Positions 27,172 to 40,234 of a stretch of DNA of 64,000 bases are shown piece by piece; position 1 is the first letter of the stretch; the number at the start of each line of letters is the position of its first letter. The DNA is from Vanilla planifolia. Lineage: Eukaryota > Streptophyta > Magnoliopsida > Asparagales > Orchidaceae. Under the pieces are notes generated by a model that was given only the letters and a program-made list of their open reading frames with translations, ran no database searches and had not been told where the DNA came from. The stretch is taken from assembly GCA_023846275.1 (NCBI GenBank), contig CM043871.1, positions 26,132,569-26,196,568 on the forward strand, in the 5' to 3' direction. Position numbers and translations under genes: made by a program.

Positions 27172-27341
27172 ATGAGCTATTTTCCAAGCAAGAAAGGAAT
27201 ATGCCACAAAGAGATATGGTCAAGAAGACAACATGCGATGAGGTTCGTAACCTCAATGGTGACGACAATGGCCGTGGAAGCTCCTCGCCGGAAAGAAGGT
27301 GTTGTAAAAATAGGCGAATGAAGCCTTTAAGCCAGTTCTAA
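27172..27341 (+). pseudogene. MSYFPSK copy of the MGCF small-gene family (frameshifted)
   Basis: The ATG opens MSYFPSKKG, related to MGCFQSKE of the intact member at 29461-29787. The frame then slips: in another frame the sequence reads NMPQRDMVKKTTCDEV, which aligns with NLPQRGKVKKTICKNV of the intact gene, and ends GRGSSSPERR before a stop at 27339. A short deletion after SKK explains the shift. The original lipidation residues Gly2 and Cys3 are changed to Ser and Tyr. It has a twin in the opposite arm at 42051-42224. Loss of function is inferred. Confidence 0.65.
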
Positions 27342-27443
27342 ATGAAGGTTAAACAATTACTCCAAAAGAGTTGGTCGTCAAGCCAAGAGAGCTTACATGC
27401 ACAGGACACGAAAAAAGTCCAAAACAAAAGCCCCAAAAGCTTT

Positions 27444-27690
27444 CCTAGGAAACTTTGAGCAAAGGGCATTCTCCAAATGCCTTTCGAAAAGCATATCTTG
27501 ATAGCTTCAGTGTTGCATTTCTTTGTGCTTTTGAACTCAAGTGATTCTTCTTGTCAGTCTTTTCTATCTTTTCCAGGCACCTGTAGCCACAAGGACAATT
27601 GGACACAGGTTCAGAGAACTTGGTGCTGCTTTTGCTTTAACTCACGGAGTGTTGGAAATGCAGGTTCTCCTGTTGAAGTCGAGTTGGTTT
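27444..27690 (+). pseudogene. Partial copy of hydrolase intron 3 + exon 4 end + 3' UTR
   Basis: The segment begins with the intron-3 block (GGAAACTTTGAGCAAAGGGC), then jumps to GTCTTTTCTATCTTTTCCAG, which aligns with the last codons of the hydrolase. It continues with CCTGTAGCCACAAGG (hydrolase: CCTGTAGCCTCAAAG) and the 3' UTR blocks TGCTGCTTTTGCTTTAACT and ATGCAGGTTCTCCTGTTGAA (hydrolase: ATGCAGGATCTCCTTTTGTTGAA). The body of exon 4 is missing, so it is a broken tandem copy about 700 bp downstream of the gene. Confidence 0.65.
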
Positions 27691-27808
27691 TGAGAAGAAG
27701 GGGAAAAGGGTTCAGGAAAGTGGTGGTTAGGGTGTGATTCTATGGGGGAAAGAGGAAAGATCTTTCTTTTGCTTGACCCAGAAGCATATTAGCCAAACAT
27801 TATTCTCC

Positions 27809-28700
27809 TTATGGGGCCAAATGCTTATTAAAGAAGAACAGTGATTTAGCCATGCTGATCTTTTGTCGAGACATTGCATGGTTGGTTTCCAATACTATGG
27901 TAAGCTTGATGGCATTGGAGGATGACACAAGTCCCAAAAGCTGGATATCATGAACAAACAAAAGATGTGTAATAGAAAAAATAATTGAGACGATCTTAAT
28001 GCTCTTCATAGTGCCCAATGTGACATGCTAATGGATCAAGAGGGAGAGAAACTCAAAGCTAACAATAAAGAGAAGGGTTGAGGTACCATTACTTTGATAA
28101 GCCTTGGCCATATTAACCTACACAAAATACCGAGAACTTTACATTTAACTATTTAGGAGCACTATTCATCTAGAAGTTGAAATACAAAAGTTTATTTTTG
28201 TTCATTAGTGGACTTAGTAGTTTACATAGTTTTATAGAATTTCATATACAATTTCACAAGGACAAACAATCGTTGTTGTGTCGATTGTGTTGGCAGATGC
28301 GCTGGGGAAGTTGTAAGAAAGGGCTAGTAGATGTGATTTCGAATATACTGTATTTCTACCTTAAAGGTCACGAGACTAGCAAAAAGATGTGAAAGTGTCT
28401 ATCTTATGAAAGGGCTCATCAACTAGGCTATGGTTGTTGAAAATATTACTTATAGGATGAATGCCCTGTATTCATATACCACTAACTAATTAAGATCGGG
28501 TTTCCTTATATTGATCAAAATTTTAGTGATAGTTTTATAAGCAGTAATATAGACACTAATGAGAAAAAAATGGGCAACTTTATATGCTACTTTAATATTA
28601 AGAATTTGGACAATTATAATATCCATGTAACTTGAAGCATTATGCTAAAGTTAAAAAACTAAAAAATTATTCTAATAATGTCCCAACATACTACTTCCTA
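27809..28700 (-). mobile_element. L1-type LINE reverse-transcriptase remnant (arm A)
   Basis: The minus strand encodes THLLFVHDIQLLG, resembling the HLLFADD core of plant L1 reverse transcriptases, and then SRQKISMAKSLFFFNKH, resembling the following KSxxFFSKN segment. The rest, up to about 28700, is collinear with the better-preserved copy at 40740-41590 but full of stops. It is a dead fragment. Confidence 0.7.
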
Positions 28701-29460
28701 ATAACCTCTAATGAAGGAGGCAGTGATCCTATTCATCCTAGTAACATGAAGAAAAAGATGTGCTTACACGACAAAGATGATCCCCCCTCTCTAGAGACTA
28801 GAGAGCACATGCTTAAGCACAAGAGAGAGAGAGAGACTCGAGGAGAGAATGAGGACGATAAATTGAGCATTAGGGTACCATGACTCCACTTATATTTAAA
28901 TAGATTTTACTATGTACAAATGAGACAAGTTTAATCATATATAATAAATTAAACATAAACATCAAGATTTAATATACAATTAATATAAATCTTATAAATT
29001 AAAATATTTTTAATTATAAAATATTTATCCAAAAATATATGTGCTCACAAAAAACTTCATTTAATATATCATCAAACATATCTTAAATGAATTATATCAA
29101 AAAGTGATAAAGTTTTCACATTATATATCTCAATCAAAATTCATTTTTTTAACTAAGGAAAAGAACCAACTTTTTTCTATACTGTAATCTTACTTTATTC
29201 TTCTTGCTAAGCAATAAATTGTTTTGACAAATCATTATCTGAAAAAAGATTATTTTAAATAAAAAAAGTAGTTAATTGCATAATTATGATGGAAATAATT
29301 AACTTTGGTTGGGATTAATGGTGTGATCATTAGGAAAGTTTGTAAAATGAAGACCACCTTGATTTTGCATAACAATCCACATTCCTCATTTAACACATCT
29401 TACACATAACAACACATCACTTCGAAACATGGCCTTTTAAACACGCAACATAACCCTTCA

Positions 29461-29787
29461 CTAATAGCCAGCTCCCAACTTGTAAGCATAGAATGCCTCC
29501 TTTCCATCGCGGTCGAAGCCACCACCGTTATCGCCATCATTGCGTAAACCTTCCGCCACCGTTGTCGCCGTCATTTGGAATCTTCCACCACCATTGTCGC
29601 CGCCATTATGGAATCTTCCACCACGGATGTCGCCGCCACTGTGGGAGCTTCCACCACCGTCGCCGTCGAAGCATTCACTCCCTGAGGTCATGAAGCTGAT
29701 AACATTTTTACATATTGTTTTCTTAACCTTACCTCTTTGTGGCAAATTTCTTGCCTCCATCAGCTCCTTGCTTTGAAAACAGCCCAT
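29461..29787 (-). CDS. Small Gly-rich protein with N-terminal MGCFQSK lipidation motif
   Basis: A single-exon frame of 108 residues. Residues 1-7 (MGCFQSK) fit N-myristoylation of Gly2 with palmitoylation of Cys3, so plasma-membrane attachment is likely (inference). A basic stretch KVKKTICKNV follows, then a Gly/Arg/Phe/His-rich part with repeats such as GGGSSHSGGD, GGRFHNGGDN and NGGGFDRDG, and a C-terminus EAFYAYKLGAGY. I do not recognise the family. The start at 29787 is chosen over an upstream in-frame codon because MGCF and the preceding promoter-like sequence are conserved in the copy at 46697. AGAGGTAAGG after codon 18 looks like a splice donor, but no acceptor gives a sensible open product, so an unspliced gene is preferred. 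Four broken relatives lie at 27172, 38020, 42051 and 46697. This is the only intact one in the window. Confidence 0.65.
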   Translation of the reverse strand: MGCFQSKELMEARNLPQRGKVKKTICKNVISFMTSGSECFDGDGGGSSHSGGDIRGGRFHNGGDNGGGRFQMTATTVAEGLRNDGDNGGGFDRDGKEAFYAYKLGAGY

Positions 29788-30005
29788 CGCTGAAGGAAGA
29801 AGGAAGGTGGGAAAAGAGAGAGAGAGCTGATGTGTTGAGGCCTGCGATGGATGCAAGGGAGGTTTCAGCCCACTTATAAGCACACATTCGTGTGTATGCG
29901 TACCTTAGGGATTCCTTTGTGGTGAAGCATGCCTTTGTGATGAAGATCTGGAAGGAGAGACTATACATTGACTGTGATTCGGTCGATTGGTGGGGTCATG
30001 AAGTT
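29788..30005 (-). promoter_or_regulatory. Conserved promoter/5' UTR of the MGCF gene, TATA-like at 29873-29878
   Basis: On the minus strand, GACCCCACCAATCGACCGA, then CACCACAAAGGAATCCCTAA, GGTACGCATAC, GTGTGCTTATAAG, a pyrimidine-rich leader and the ATG match the flank of the copy at 46500-46696 in the same order and spacing. The conserved TTATAA about 85 bp before the ATG is a plausible TATA box. Confidence 0.5.
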
Positions 30006-32479
30006 GAACCCAAATCAGCCTCAGCATTTTTTTAAAAAAAGGTTATCTTTTTTTGTAGTGCTGTTCACCATTGAAAAATAAAATGTTTAAAATATGAATG
30101 CATAGTCTAATTAGAGTTAAGAATGATTCAATCTCAAGTTGATTATACTCTAGTTCAAGATTAGATGGAATATTTTTGAATCAACCATGATTTGATCTAG
30201 AGCAATCTTAGCTTGATTGTTATCGATTTGAGAAAACAGATACGACATTTTATTAGTTTTCGATATTAGGAAGAAAGTATATGTCTTGAATAACTTTCAT
30301 GGGTTTAGTACTATGTCATTTTTTTTTCTATCTTTTATTTTGTTTCGAAAACATATTTTTAAGAAAAAGATGTAATCAAAACAATTGACAGACTCATTAT
30401 TTGAAAATCATACTGAAAGTAATATAAAATTAAAATGTTTTTCTTATAAGCACAACATAAGTAATAATTAAAAAAAACTTTCACATTCTTTTAAAATTGT
30501 AATGAAAATATTAAAACTAATGTAAATATTAAGTCATTCATTAATATAACAATTATATATTAAGAAAACATAAAAGGATTATCATAATAGCTTATACAAT
30601 AATATTAGAAATGTAACCAACTACTAAATAAGATATCAATTAAGTTATCCTTCACATTGATTTTGTAGAATCCTGCATAGTAAATCATCCAAATTTAAAA
30701 TATTAGTATCACATCGATGATTGATTTGACTTTTGGGTGAACGAAGTTTACTTGAGAGGTTCGAATAACTTCTTAGATGTGTTCTAAGCATCTTAATAGA
30801 CATTAGTGCATGATCAGCACGAGGATTCTAATCATCCTAAGAAAATAAAAGAAGAAACTTTGACCACACTATCTAAGACAAATTATGATTACATATCTTA
30901 ATTAATTATAAACTATATTTTAAATTATGATTTTATTATTGGATTTGAGTTGTGTAGATCTAGAACTCAAAAATTTATGTATTTTAGTTCATCTTAAAAT
31001 GCATGCCAAGATGACCATAATTGAATTCAAGATTTGCATATACCATTATGACAGTCTTAGAAGTCTTCTAAATTTTTAATAATTTTTTTAAATAAAAAGA
31101 ATGAATATTATATTTAAATTCTTTTATTAAGTATAATATAAAAAATGTTCATCAAAGTGTATGAACTTTTGAAGCTTGAGGATAAAAACTAAAGAGTTAT
31201 TGATAAAATGTAATAGAAGTTGTGTAAGAATTAAAGCAAGATGTCTATGTCATATCATACAATAGATTTGCATAATTTTGTTCTTGTTACACTACATGAT
31301 GTCTTTGTCATATCATACAATCTATTTCACAAAATGAAAATAAACTAGTTGAACGTTCATGATTGATTGGACAATGCTATTAGTAGAGTATTGTGCTTGT
31401 ACAATCTGTTGGATTATATAGTACGATCAGTTTAGTATGTGAGTAATAACTAGTCCAACTAGTTTTTCACATAATAATTTGAGGGTGTTTTAAAGTTATT
31501 AGAGAGTATTCTTAGAGTATTAAAGGGCATCTAAATATTATAAAAAATATTAATACTTTATTTACTTATTATTTGAAAGAGATGTCCATTATAATAATCA
31601 TAAACTTTGACAAATATTTGATGAAAGGAAGGACTATAATTTTCTCTTCATTCATTATCATATGAGCCATCATTTCATTGACCTAAGTCGCATACTACTC
31701 TTTAGTTTTCTTTCTTGAGTTTTATTATATATCTTTCTATATTATTATATATTATTATAGTGTTTCTCTTGTTCAATTATTTATTGGTTATAAAAATTAT
31801 TATACTAAACTTCATTTAATTGGTTTCTCATATTCTTGGGACTTTATTTGATCTCTGTTTTCTTGGTTTTTATTAAGCCATTGTATATGTTTTTATTAAG
31901 TTGATCTATGTTTGCTTTTTTGAAGCAAATGTTATAAGATTTTATTAAGCTGGTATTGCATGTCTTTATTAAGATAATATTATTAGCTTTTGTTAAGCAT
32001 GTACTGTTAGTTTTTATTACGTTAATGTTTAGTAGATTACTTACCTATTTGGTTAGAGTTGATGTAGATTCAAATTTTGATCCAATCACTTGAAACTCAA
32101 TGTGTACTTACATTACAACACAAAAAGTTTTTACAAGCTCAAACATATTTTTTAAAAATAACAGTTATAATAGCTAACAAGATTAAGAATAATAAAGCCT
32201 TTTGTTGCCAAGTAAATTGAATTGGAGTTAGCTTGAAAATTTAAATTTTCAAAATTCACCCACTTCTTGTGATATTGTGCTTCCATAATTTACAACATTT
32301 AATACGATTATATCTTTTACAGATTATACTGCATAGTTTTACTTCTTGTTTCGCATAATTTATTGGCTACATATTTACACATAAATTATAAAGTCAAAAA
32401 GTTATGATGCTAACACTCACTAATCTCTGATATTCCTATGATAAGGCTTTTTATGACCCAAAAGTGTTAAAAACAAACA

Positions 32480-34600
32480 TAAGTTTAGTCAATAGTTATT
32501 GGCCAGTAGAAAAAATATGTATATATAAAACATTACAACCTTAAGTCATACTATATGCTATGTCAATTTTAAACATATAACAACATAAAACTTTTGAATG
32601 TACAATGTAAAAGAAGTACCAAATTTTATGCATGTTCTTTTTAATCGTTCTTTTTTCTTTTTATTATATAATCGATTTATGATAAGGCCTTTTTCGTAAA
32701 AGATTATTTTTTTTCCTATAACATGTAATTTTGATTAGAAAGTCTTAATAAATGACTCATTTGGCTCATCTCTAGAATCATTATTTTAAAATGATAGTTG
32801 TCACTTTAGAAAATTATTCACTTTTCACATTTTAAATATTGCCTCCTATTGATCGACCATTGTTTTATCATTTATCATTTCCTTTTCTCTTTTGATATTC
32901 CTTATCTTTTGATTTTTTTTATCATTATTACAAATTTTATTATTGTACATAACATTTTGTGAATCAACAAATTAAATAAATTATAACTAACGATATCATG
33001 CTCTCATACTTAATAAATCATGTATCCAATCAAGCATGAGTGACAGGTCATTACAATTGTAATATTATCATACATATTGAAATAAATCATTATAAATAAT
33101 CTCCTGAGAACTATACACATCAATTAACAAAACTCAGGCATGTACTCATAAATACAATTCTGTTTACTATAAGATTTCCAAGTAGTAGTCATGCCATGAA
33201 AATGGAAACTCAAAATGCACAATTTTTCTTTTATGTCTTGTTTGTTATAATACTACTACAACATCTATGCAGTAGCCTTCCCTAAAATCCTCATATTTTA
33301 TGCTTTTTTTTCTTATTAGGTTGTAGAAATCTATTTGCAATCAACTCTTTTCACTTCCTCTAAGCCTTGAAAATAGTTTAGCCTTTCAATTTTTTTAAAA
33401 TTTCTTAACGTTGTGGTCTTTGTTCCTCTTATACATGAGTGAAATCCCTTTACATTCGAACTTCTCATCTCCCTCAAATAGTGATGTCCTTCCAAACTAC
33501 TCTCTTTCTTGCCTTTTAGACATTGATTTTGATTTTCGACCATCAATTTCCTCCATTATCTATATTAGTTTAAGAAAATTAGGGTTTTTAAAAGATCTTT
33601 CATAAGTCATCTTTAGTAGTTTAAAAACACGATAAGAAATCTTTCATGAGTCATCTTTAACAGCTTAGAATGTAAGCCTATAATAATTTACATGAGATAC
33701 TACGATTTGAAAAGATTTTTTATGTGTTAAAAGCTATCAAACCATTTTTACTCTTAGTTAGGATTATTTAAAGAATGCATTTCATCCAAGTTTATCTACA
33801 TATAAATATACTTTAATATAAAGAAAAGCTAATATATTATATTAGTTAATATAACTCAATCATATTGGAATTGAAAATTAAATGAGTCATGTAAAAAATA
33901 CAAAAATTGTACTAATCATACTTGTACAATGTTTTTATTATACAATACAACTAGCTATCTTATATGATCGAATAGAGAGTTGGATATAGGTGATCCTAGT
34001 TTAAGTTGATTAAATATATTTTTCATACATGTACGATGTTGTTATCATACAAGACTTATTTCTTAAGAGGTGTCAATTAAGGTTTTGAACTTATTGTTTT
34101 CATGCAATATGATAATAACTATTATGCTTGTACGATATGTTTTTAGTAGATCAGATATGACAATTAACTTTGTAATGTTAGTATGATCTTTAATTTATAT
34201 TTTTATACATGTATGATATATATTTTATTTAAATATAATAACTTTTACAGAATATTGATAACTAAGGACTCAGGCTATGAGTAAGCTGATTTTCATCATA
34301 ATAATTAAATATCTTTTTCAAACCAATATGATATCTTTGTATAAGTATGATCCACTTATTATATGTTATGATCCTTTATTTATTTATAGATTAAGTAGTT
34401 GATGTGCATGATTTCGTACATGTATGATTATTATCATTGTAACGTTTGTAAATTATGAAATAAACTAATCAAATATGTATGATAGCTAGAACAATATAAT
34501 TAATATTGTATCATACTTGTATGATCTATTAGATTGAAAAATATGATAAGTTATGAATAATAAGTAACAACTAGTTTGATTGATTTTTAGGAAATATTAA
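32480..34600 (+). repeat. Segment with an inverted counterpart at ~42700-43640
   Basis: Landmarks shared with the reverse complement of 42700-43640: GGCTCATCTCTAGAA near 32765, CTAATCATACTT with ATGATCGAATAGAGAGT near 33915-33975, AAGTTGATTAAATAT near 34005 and GTTATCATA with GAGGTTTTGAA/AAGGTTTTGAA near 34040-34090. Large gaps separate the matching blocks. Confidence 0.6.
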
Positions 34601-35649
34601 TATAGTTATTTGAGAGTCATTTGGAACTATTGGAGAGCTTTTAAATGCTTATATATATGAGTACAAACTTAAGAGAATGAGTTTATGTTCACTTCCATAT
34701 GTTTTTGAAGAACTTTACTTGAAAACCATCATTAAAATGAAGAGGGCAACAAGATCATGGCCTCAAGCTTTTGTTTTATTCTTCCTATCCTTCTTTCATT
34801 CTTTAAGAAAAGTTGCATGTTTTTATTTAGTTATTTCCTACGAGTTAAATTGCATGTCTCTTTTGCATTGCCTTGATCACGTTTTAGTGTGCCACTTACT
34901 TGAATTGCTTTGGGTTATAAGGGATTGCATTTGAGCTATTATTTTGTGCTTCTATCTCATTGTTGAATTATTATCTTGTGAGTTTTTTATTGGCCTTTTA
35001 GCTATGCTGTAAGGTCCTCTAGCTCAATATTTTGTAAGGTCCTCTAACCAAGAGTTGTAAACACTTATGGGTTAATGTGTAGGCTCTTCGAGATTAATGC
35101 TTTATGGCTATTTTGACCCATTATGGTGAGGATACTAGTTGCATTCAAGATTTTTAATGCACACAATATAATTAGACATACTCTAGTAATTCCAAATGAT
35201 TAATGAATTTATTTTTCAAGTCTAAGTTCAATTCCAAGCCCAAAATGCATTTCAAACTTAAATTTTGCTTTAGATTTTTATTTCGACCATAAGCACCCAC
35301 TTATAGTTTGTTTGGCCTGTTACCTTTTGGTGTTGCTCACTCACCTCAACCCCTCACTTGGCCCACATTTGCTCATGGGTTTACATGAAATGCATGTGAT
35401 CCATCTCTTCCTACATTGATCACTTGTGTCTGCTTGTGGGTTTGCATGAACCATAAAGACACATTGATTTCCTACCTCCACTCAACCCGTTGATTCAACT
35501 CATGAGACAAAGTTAACATATGACTATTTTTGCTGTTGACTCATCAATTGAACCTACAAAATAACTACCTATTTTCATCAATGACTAGCAAACAATTGCA
35601 CCATGAAGGGTTGAGATAGCTCAACTTCTTATATTTATTTACATACACA

Positions 35650-36600
35650 CACACAAGTATATAAAAATCTCAATTTCTCTTCTTTTATCCACAATAATTT
35701 TAATTGAATTCCAAAATTGATATTCAAGAATCAACAAATTACTTCAAATAAGCAATTCTTAATAATCATTATTTTGACATTCGCATCGATTTTACAAATT
35801 TTTATGTTTTTTAAGACTTCGCTAAAACAATATCTATAGTCTAACTTCAAAAGATAAAATTTACATGGTTATGTATTAACTAATTACAAAATTTTCTAAT
35901 TACTGGTTCGCATAATTGTTACATATCAAGGACATCACAGATGCCATGCATTCACATTAGTCTACCCATGATTCTTCATAATATATATATATTTATTCTT
36001 TTAGGTTTACTAAAATACAAAAAATCTTCTTTATTGTTTATTTTATCCTCCCTTGTATAATACAAGTAGCACCATCCCATACCATTAAACTATTTGATCC
36101 AATCAAATTTCTATCTCCAACAAATCATACAATCCAAACAAATATATCATACAATATAATTCTTAAAACTTCTTCCATGTAGCTGTGCAATATAATCATA
36201 TTATATGATGAGATTCATTGTATAATACAATTATCTTTTCTACTTTGCTTTTACCAACTTACAATCCATCATACAATATATTAAGTTTATTGTAACAATA
36301 TGTCTAACTTATGAATAATGTACAATACCTAAACAAATTATTTGATTCTTTTTTTTAATTCAAATTAATCTGATAGTGGCTTATAATTAGAACCATTGTA
36401 TTGTATGATCTTATCAAAATGGAACTAATCTTATTGAATTCAACTCAATTCTTCTCCCATATAGCATCAAACTAGGTCCAATCTTTTGCAATACTTAATT
36501 TTACACTCTCAAAGCATACAATAACTAAAAACCCACCTAATTCTAAATTGAAAACAAATCATACCAATAAAAGAATCAAAATGACATCATTTATCTCAGT
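35650..36600 (+). repeat. ~1 kb segment with an inverted counterpart at ~43780-44800
   Basis: Collinear with the reverse complement of 43780-44800: CTCAATTTCTCTTCTTTTAT, CACAATAATTTTAATTGA, GCATAATnnTTACATAT, GTGCTAATC/AGTAGCACC, AATCATACAAT and TTGAATTCAACTCAATTCTT. Length and layout suggest a solo LTR or a non-autonomous element. Confidence 0.7.
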
Positions 36601-37639
36601 TTCTTCTATTCTTCTCCCTTTCAACAATTTTTTCCTTCTCTTCTTAATGCCAATATCTACTTATGAGCAACAACAAAAAAATTTTCAACATTCCTCTATA
36701 TTCTTCCTTTAAATTTTTTGCTCTTTTTCCTCTAACCAAGCCTTTCTCTTCCTCCCATTTCCCTTCTTCCTCTCTTTCTCTCTCACTTCCTCTCTCATTA
36801 ACCTCTCTTTTTTCTTAGACCATCACCTCTTATAGCGACAACTACTATTTAGATACTATCCAAATTAAGGAGGTGAAAAATAGATTTGCAAAACTATAGA
36901 TGTGCTTTCCACAATTGCAAAAATTATATTTACTATATTTTCCATTAAAATGCATTACTAAATAATTAGAATATAAAAATTTCAAACATATCACTATTAA
37001 ACTCCACATAAAGAGCTTTTTATAATGGCGTGCACAAGTGAAATTTTGAAGTCATTTGAAATAATAGCATATTTTTCAAGAGCATAATAATTTTAAAATC
37101 TTTTAATTAGTAGATATAATATCATGCAAAATAAATTTTATTATATTAAAACTCATATAATTATATTTATACTAAGTAAATCTCATGACTAATAATACAT
37201 TTATATATAGTTTTGTTGAAAACTCATGTGATTGTATTATCTTTTGCCTATCATAGTAGATTTGTGATATTACTTTCAATTTTATAGTTTAGTATGTTGG
37301 GTTTTGGTTAAAGATAAATATGATATTTATTTATTTTAAAAATTGTTATGAAATGCTATTATACGTATAAGAAACAAAACAAATAATTTTAGGAAAGAAT
37401 TTGTCCATTTTATTTCTAAAGTTTAAAACTTTTTAGTTAGAATTTAAAGAATTGATGATGTAGAAATGAATAAAATTTTGTCTTAACCATCATTAATATA
37501 ATTTGATTATATTTAAATTCTTATTTTTAAAATCCTAAAATTATTAAAGATGACATTAGAATATGATATAAAATACCATCTCTACTCAGATACATTATAC
37601 ATACCCAAACCCCTAAAGAACTTCGACCGACTGACTTAG

Positions 37640-37885
37640 TCCCATGCTAGGCAATAGACAACCCATTAATTCTAGATAGGTTCTTAGTATTGCTAAGAAC
37701 CTTCATTAGACAATGTCGTTATGACAAATAAGAGCGATTTTTCTAGTCAAGGAAAGCACCATAGTGAGTGGTCTAAGGATCTGCTTAAATGATGACAAAC
37801 TTGGTATTGGTAATTATAATAGACTCAAAAAACAACAAATTGTCATCCACATAGAAGAGATGGGTGCCAAGTGAGACAATAGACT
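37640..37885 (-). mobile_element. L1-type reverse-transcriptase fragment
   Basis: The minus strand reads SLGTHLFYVDDNLLFFE, matching the YxDD catalytic region of plant LINE reverse transcriptases, followed by a degenerate downstream stretch with stops. Confidence 0.6.
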
Positions 37886-38019
37886 CTAATTGGATAAAAA
37901 AAAACTATTCTTTAATTATTAAAAATATCATATGTTACTTTCATTTAGATTATATTTAGGAGTATAAAGTCATCCCATTTATCATGAGGACAAAAAATTA
38001 AAGACAATTTTCCATTTTT

Positions 38020-38255
38020 ATGACAAGGCGAACTACTCATTCAACATGCCAGCACGTAACAGTTCACTTCCTCTGGTATTCAAATGGCAACAATAATAGC
38101 CATCCTCTAACTCGTAAGCATAGAACGCCCACTATCCGCCGCCGCCGCTGCCGCTCCCGCTGCCGCCGGCGTCCATTGAGTCTGGTTTTAAACAAAAGAG
38201 GCGGCTCTCGCTTTCACACGACGCAGCGGTCTGGCGTCAGCAAAACCGCTTTTTC
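38020..38255 (-). pseudogene. MGCF-family 3' fragment
   Basis: The minus strand has a Gly/Ser-rich GC patch followed by a stop and then GCGTTCTATGCTTACGAGTT, aligning with GCATTCTATGCTTACAAGTT of the intact gene (AFYAYKL region), then GATGGCTATTA. The N-terminal MGCF part is not found. Order relative to the hydrolase-tail copy at 38480-38665 is the same as in the two arms. Confidence 0.6.
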
Positions 38256-38479
38256 CTCTGATTATTCAAAAAAAAAAAAAATATTCTTTTCAAACAGAGC
38301 GCATTAAAAGAAGAATTTATGCTTAACATATGGTGAAAAATTAAATATAACTCATTTTCAAATGAGTTATTTCATCATAATCATGTACACATCAGTAAAG
38401 ATTCAATCACGGCAAGTGCATGTAGTTTATGAAAGAACAATGAAAGCAATTAATAACTTAATTACTACTTAATCTTCAT

Positions 38480-38665
38480 CAACATATATTTTGCTTCCCT
38501 TGCTTGCATAATAACAAAAGGGGAAAGCAAAAGCAGCTTAAAGTTCTCTGGAACACAGATGCCTGGAAAAGAAGGAAAAGACTAGCAAGAAGAATCACCA
38601 TAGTAAAATAGCGAAATATAGCAACACGGAAGCTATTAAGTTATGCTTTTCATAAAGCAACTGGA
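38480..38665 (-). pseudogene. Third inverted copy of the hydrolase 3' tail
   Basis: Reading the minus strand: AAAAGCATAACTTAATAGCT, GTGATTCTTCTTGCTAGTCT, TTCTTTTCCAGGCATCTGTG, AGAGAACTTTAAGCTGCTTT and TTTTGTTATTATGCAAGCAA. These match the tail copies at 27444-27690 and 42480-42715 in order. Confidence 0.6.
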
Positions 38666-40234
38666 TAATGTTCATTGCTGTACACAGAAAAGACATCATC
38701 GAAAGTTTTTCAGAACAGCAATGTGAGAATCTTTTCTACTTCAATAAATGTAAATGTAGAGGATTTTTTTTAAATAAAGAGAGATTTACATCTTTTGTTG
38801 GATAATTTCTGTTTAGATTTCCTAACATGAGTTCATCTCTCTTGAAATCTATCATGGAAGCTAAGTACATAACATCCAAGAGTTAGCATCCTTCATTCTT
38901 CAATCTAGAAAACAATAAAAGATGCTTCCCTAGCCCATAAAACTGAAAGGTGCTTTATCTAGTAAAGAGGAGTTGAATTTATTCATATGACATTCAATAG
39001 ATGCATAATGCATGTGCGATCAATTCACGTTTAATATCTCATTAAATTCAAATAACAAAAAATGATGACTAACAAGCTCATGCATATCATTTCTCATAAT
39101 AGCATAATCTAAAATATACTGATTCACTAACCTAAATGACAATGACTATATAATGATAGATATGTAATGTTGAAATTGTATAATAAAACTCAAACTTTAT
39201 ATAAATGTTTTTTCTATAAAAGAATGAGATGCCCAAGAATCAAACAATGCTCATGTCAATTGCTTAAATACAAAGATACTATTCATTCCCCATAAGGAGT
39301 CTCTCGAGAATTTGCTAATCATCGTAAAACGCAATACAATCACTCTAGACTAATACAAATATTTGTTTGTGTTGTTAGGCATCCATAGGTTGTTGCTTAC
39401 TAGCTACAAAAGGCCTTTAGCAATCCCAATGTCATTGTTGAACTCCATTGATCCTTAATATGTGTTAAATAGGTTCCTCTTAGGGCAATCTTGTCATTAG
39501 TTCCATGACATGAAAATAAAAATTTCATGTGTAAATATCACAAGGACCATTGCACCTTCTACCATAGTGATTGTGGTGAGTGTTGCTCTTATAATGACCA
39601 TGATGTTGAAATGATTGATTCTTTTTGGTTAAGCTTTTCCTGATAATGTATGCATTGCCTTTCACTTCTTGGCATTCTTCTTGTCATATTATAGCACAAG
39701 CTCAACTTGAATAACACAATCCACAGACGTTACTATTGGCAACAAGATAATACCTTATTGATGTGCACATGCAAAAACTTGAACATTGGAAAATCATAAT
39801 ACCCTCATGTGAAACTTAATAATCATTGTGAACTATTACCGAGGTTAATAGCTTGTCAATAATCCTAGCTTCACTTTTTTGTCAAATCATTACTTAGTTT
39901 CTTTTACTTAGAAAAGTAAGTACTCCAAGAAAACTCCTTGAAAAGTTTCTTAGGAAACCACAATGTCATCCTTGAAAAGTCCTATGATGTTCTTCTTCCT
40001 CAAGTCATTAATGCATCATTTTAGCTTAAAAAAAGTACATTACCCTCAATATGTATCAATGTGCTTAAGCTAGATAATGCTCTTTATTAGACCCAACTTT
40101 TTAAAAAATCTAGGACTAGCTTTCAAGATTTTATACAAAATATGATCTTAATGGCTCAACTACCCCAAGTAGCTATAATGGTATTGATTATCATAATCTT
40201 TGCAATAGTTTCAATAATACTTGGTGAAACTATT
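38666..40234. other. Gene-free stretch
   Basis: No supported gene. Nothing recognisable apart from the direct repeat at 39935-40225. Confidence 0.5.
39935..40225 (+). repeat. Direct repeat of 44795-45040
   Basis: Shared in order: AAAAAGTTTCTT-type block, CCTTGAAAAGTC, TATGATGTTCTTC, CAAGTCATTAATnCATC, TACCCTCAATAT, CAATGTGCTTAAG and ATCATAATCnTTGCAATAGT. Confidence 0.75.

Larger units (their letters stand above)
26791..29400 (+). repeat. Inverted-repeat arm A (starts in hydrolase exon 4)
   Basis: The arm runs collinearly against the reverse complement of 42715-40235. Blocks in order: end of hydrolase exon 4, its 3' UTR, the MSYFPSK pseudogene, a second copy of the hydrolase tail, an L1 reverse-transcriptase remnant and a segment with CATAAACATCAAG and AATATACAATTAATATAAAT. 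Landmarks identical or nearly so in both arms: ATATTGTAGGAATGCAAAC, ATATGAACTATGTATAAATT, GAAGCCTTTAAGCCAGTTCT, GTCGAGACATTGCATGGTTG. Indels are present: arm A carries ~200 bp around 29125-29320 absent from the other arm, while arm B has extra 5' UTR bases. Divergence by eye is roughly a fifth to a quarter of positions, so the duplication is not recent. Confidence 0.88.
30006..37635. other. Gene-free repeat-rich stretch
   Basis: No supported gene. Frames here are short and AT-driven. It contains segments that recur in inverted orientation at 42700-44800 (separate entries), a TTAAG-rich stretch at 31860-32030 (repeated TTTTATTAAGnTGnT words) and a pyrimidine tract at 36600-36830. Confidence 0.6.

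Noticed and set aside
29493-29776. His/Arg- and Pro-rich plus-strand frames
   Set aside because: Antisense shadows of the Gly-rich repeats of the gene at 29461-29787.
38020-38307. Arg/Ser-rich plus-strand frame of 95 codons
   Set aside because: Antisense of the Gly-rich MGCF-family fragment on the minus strand; the composition is explained by that.
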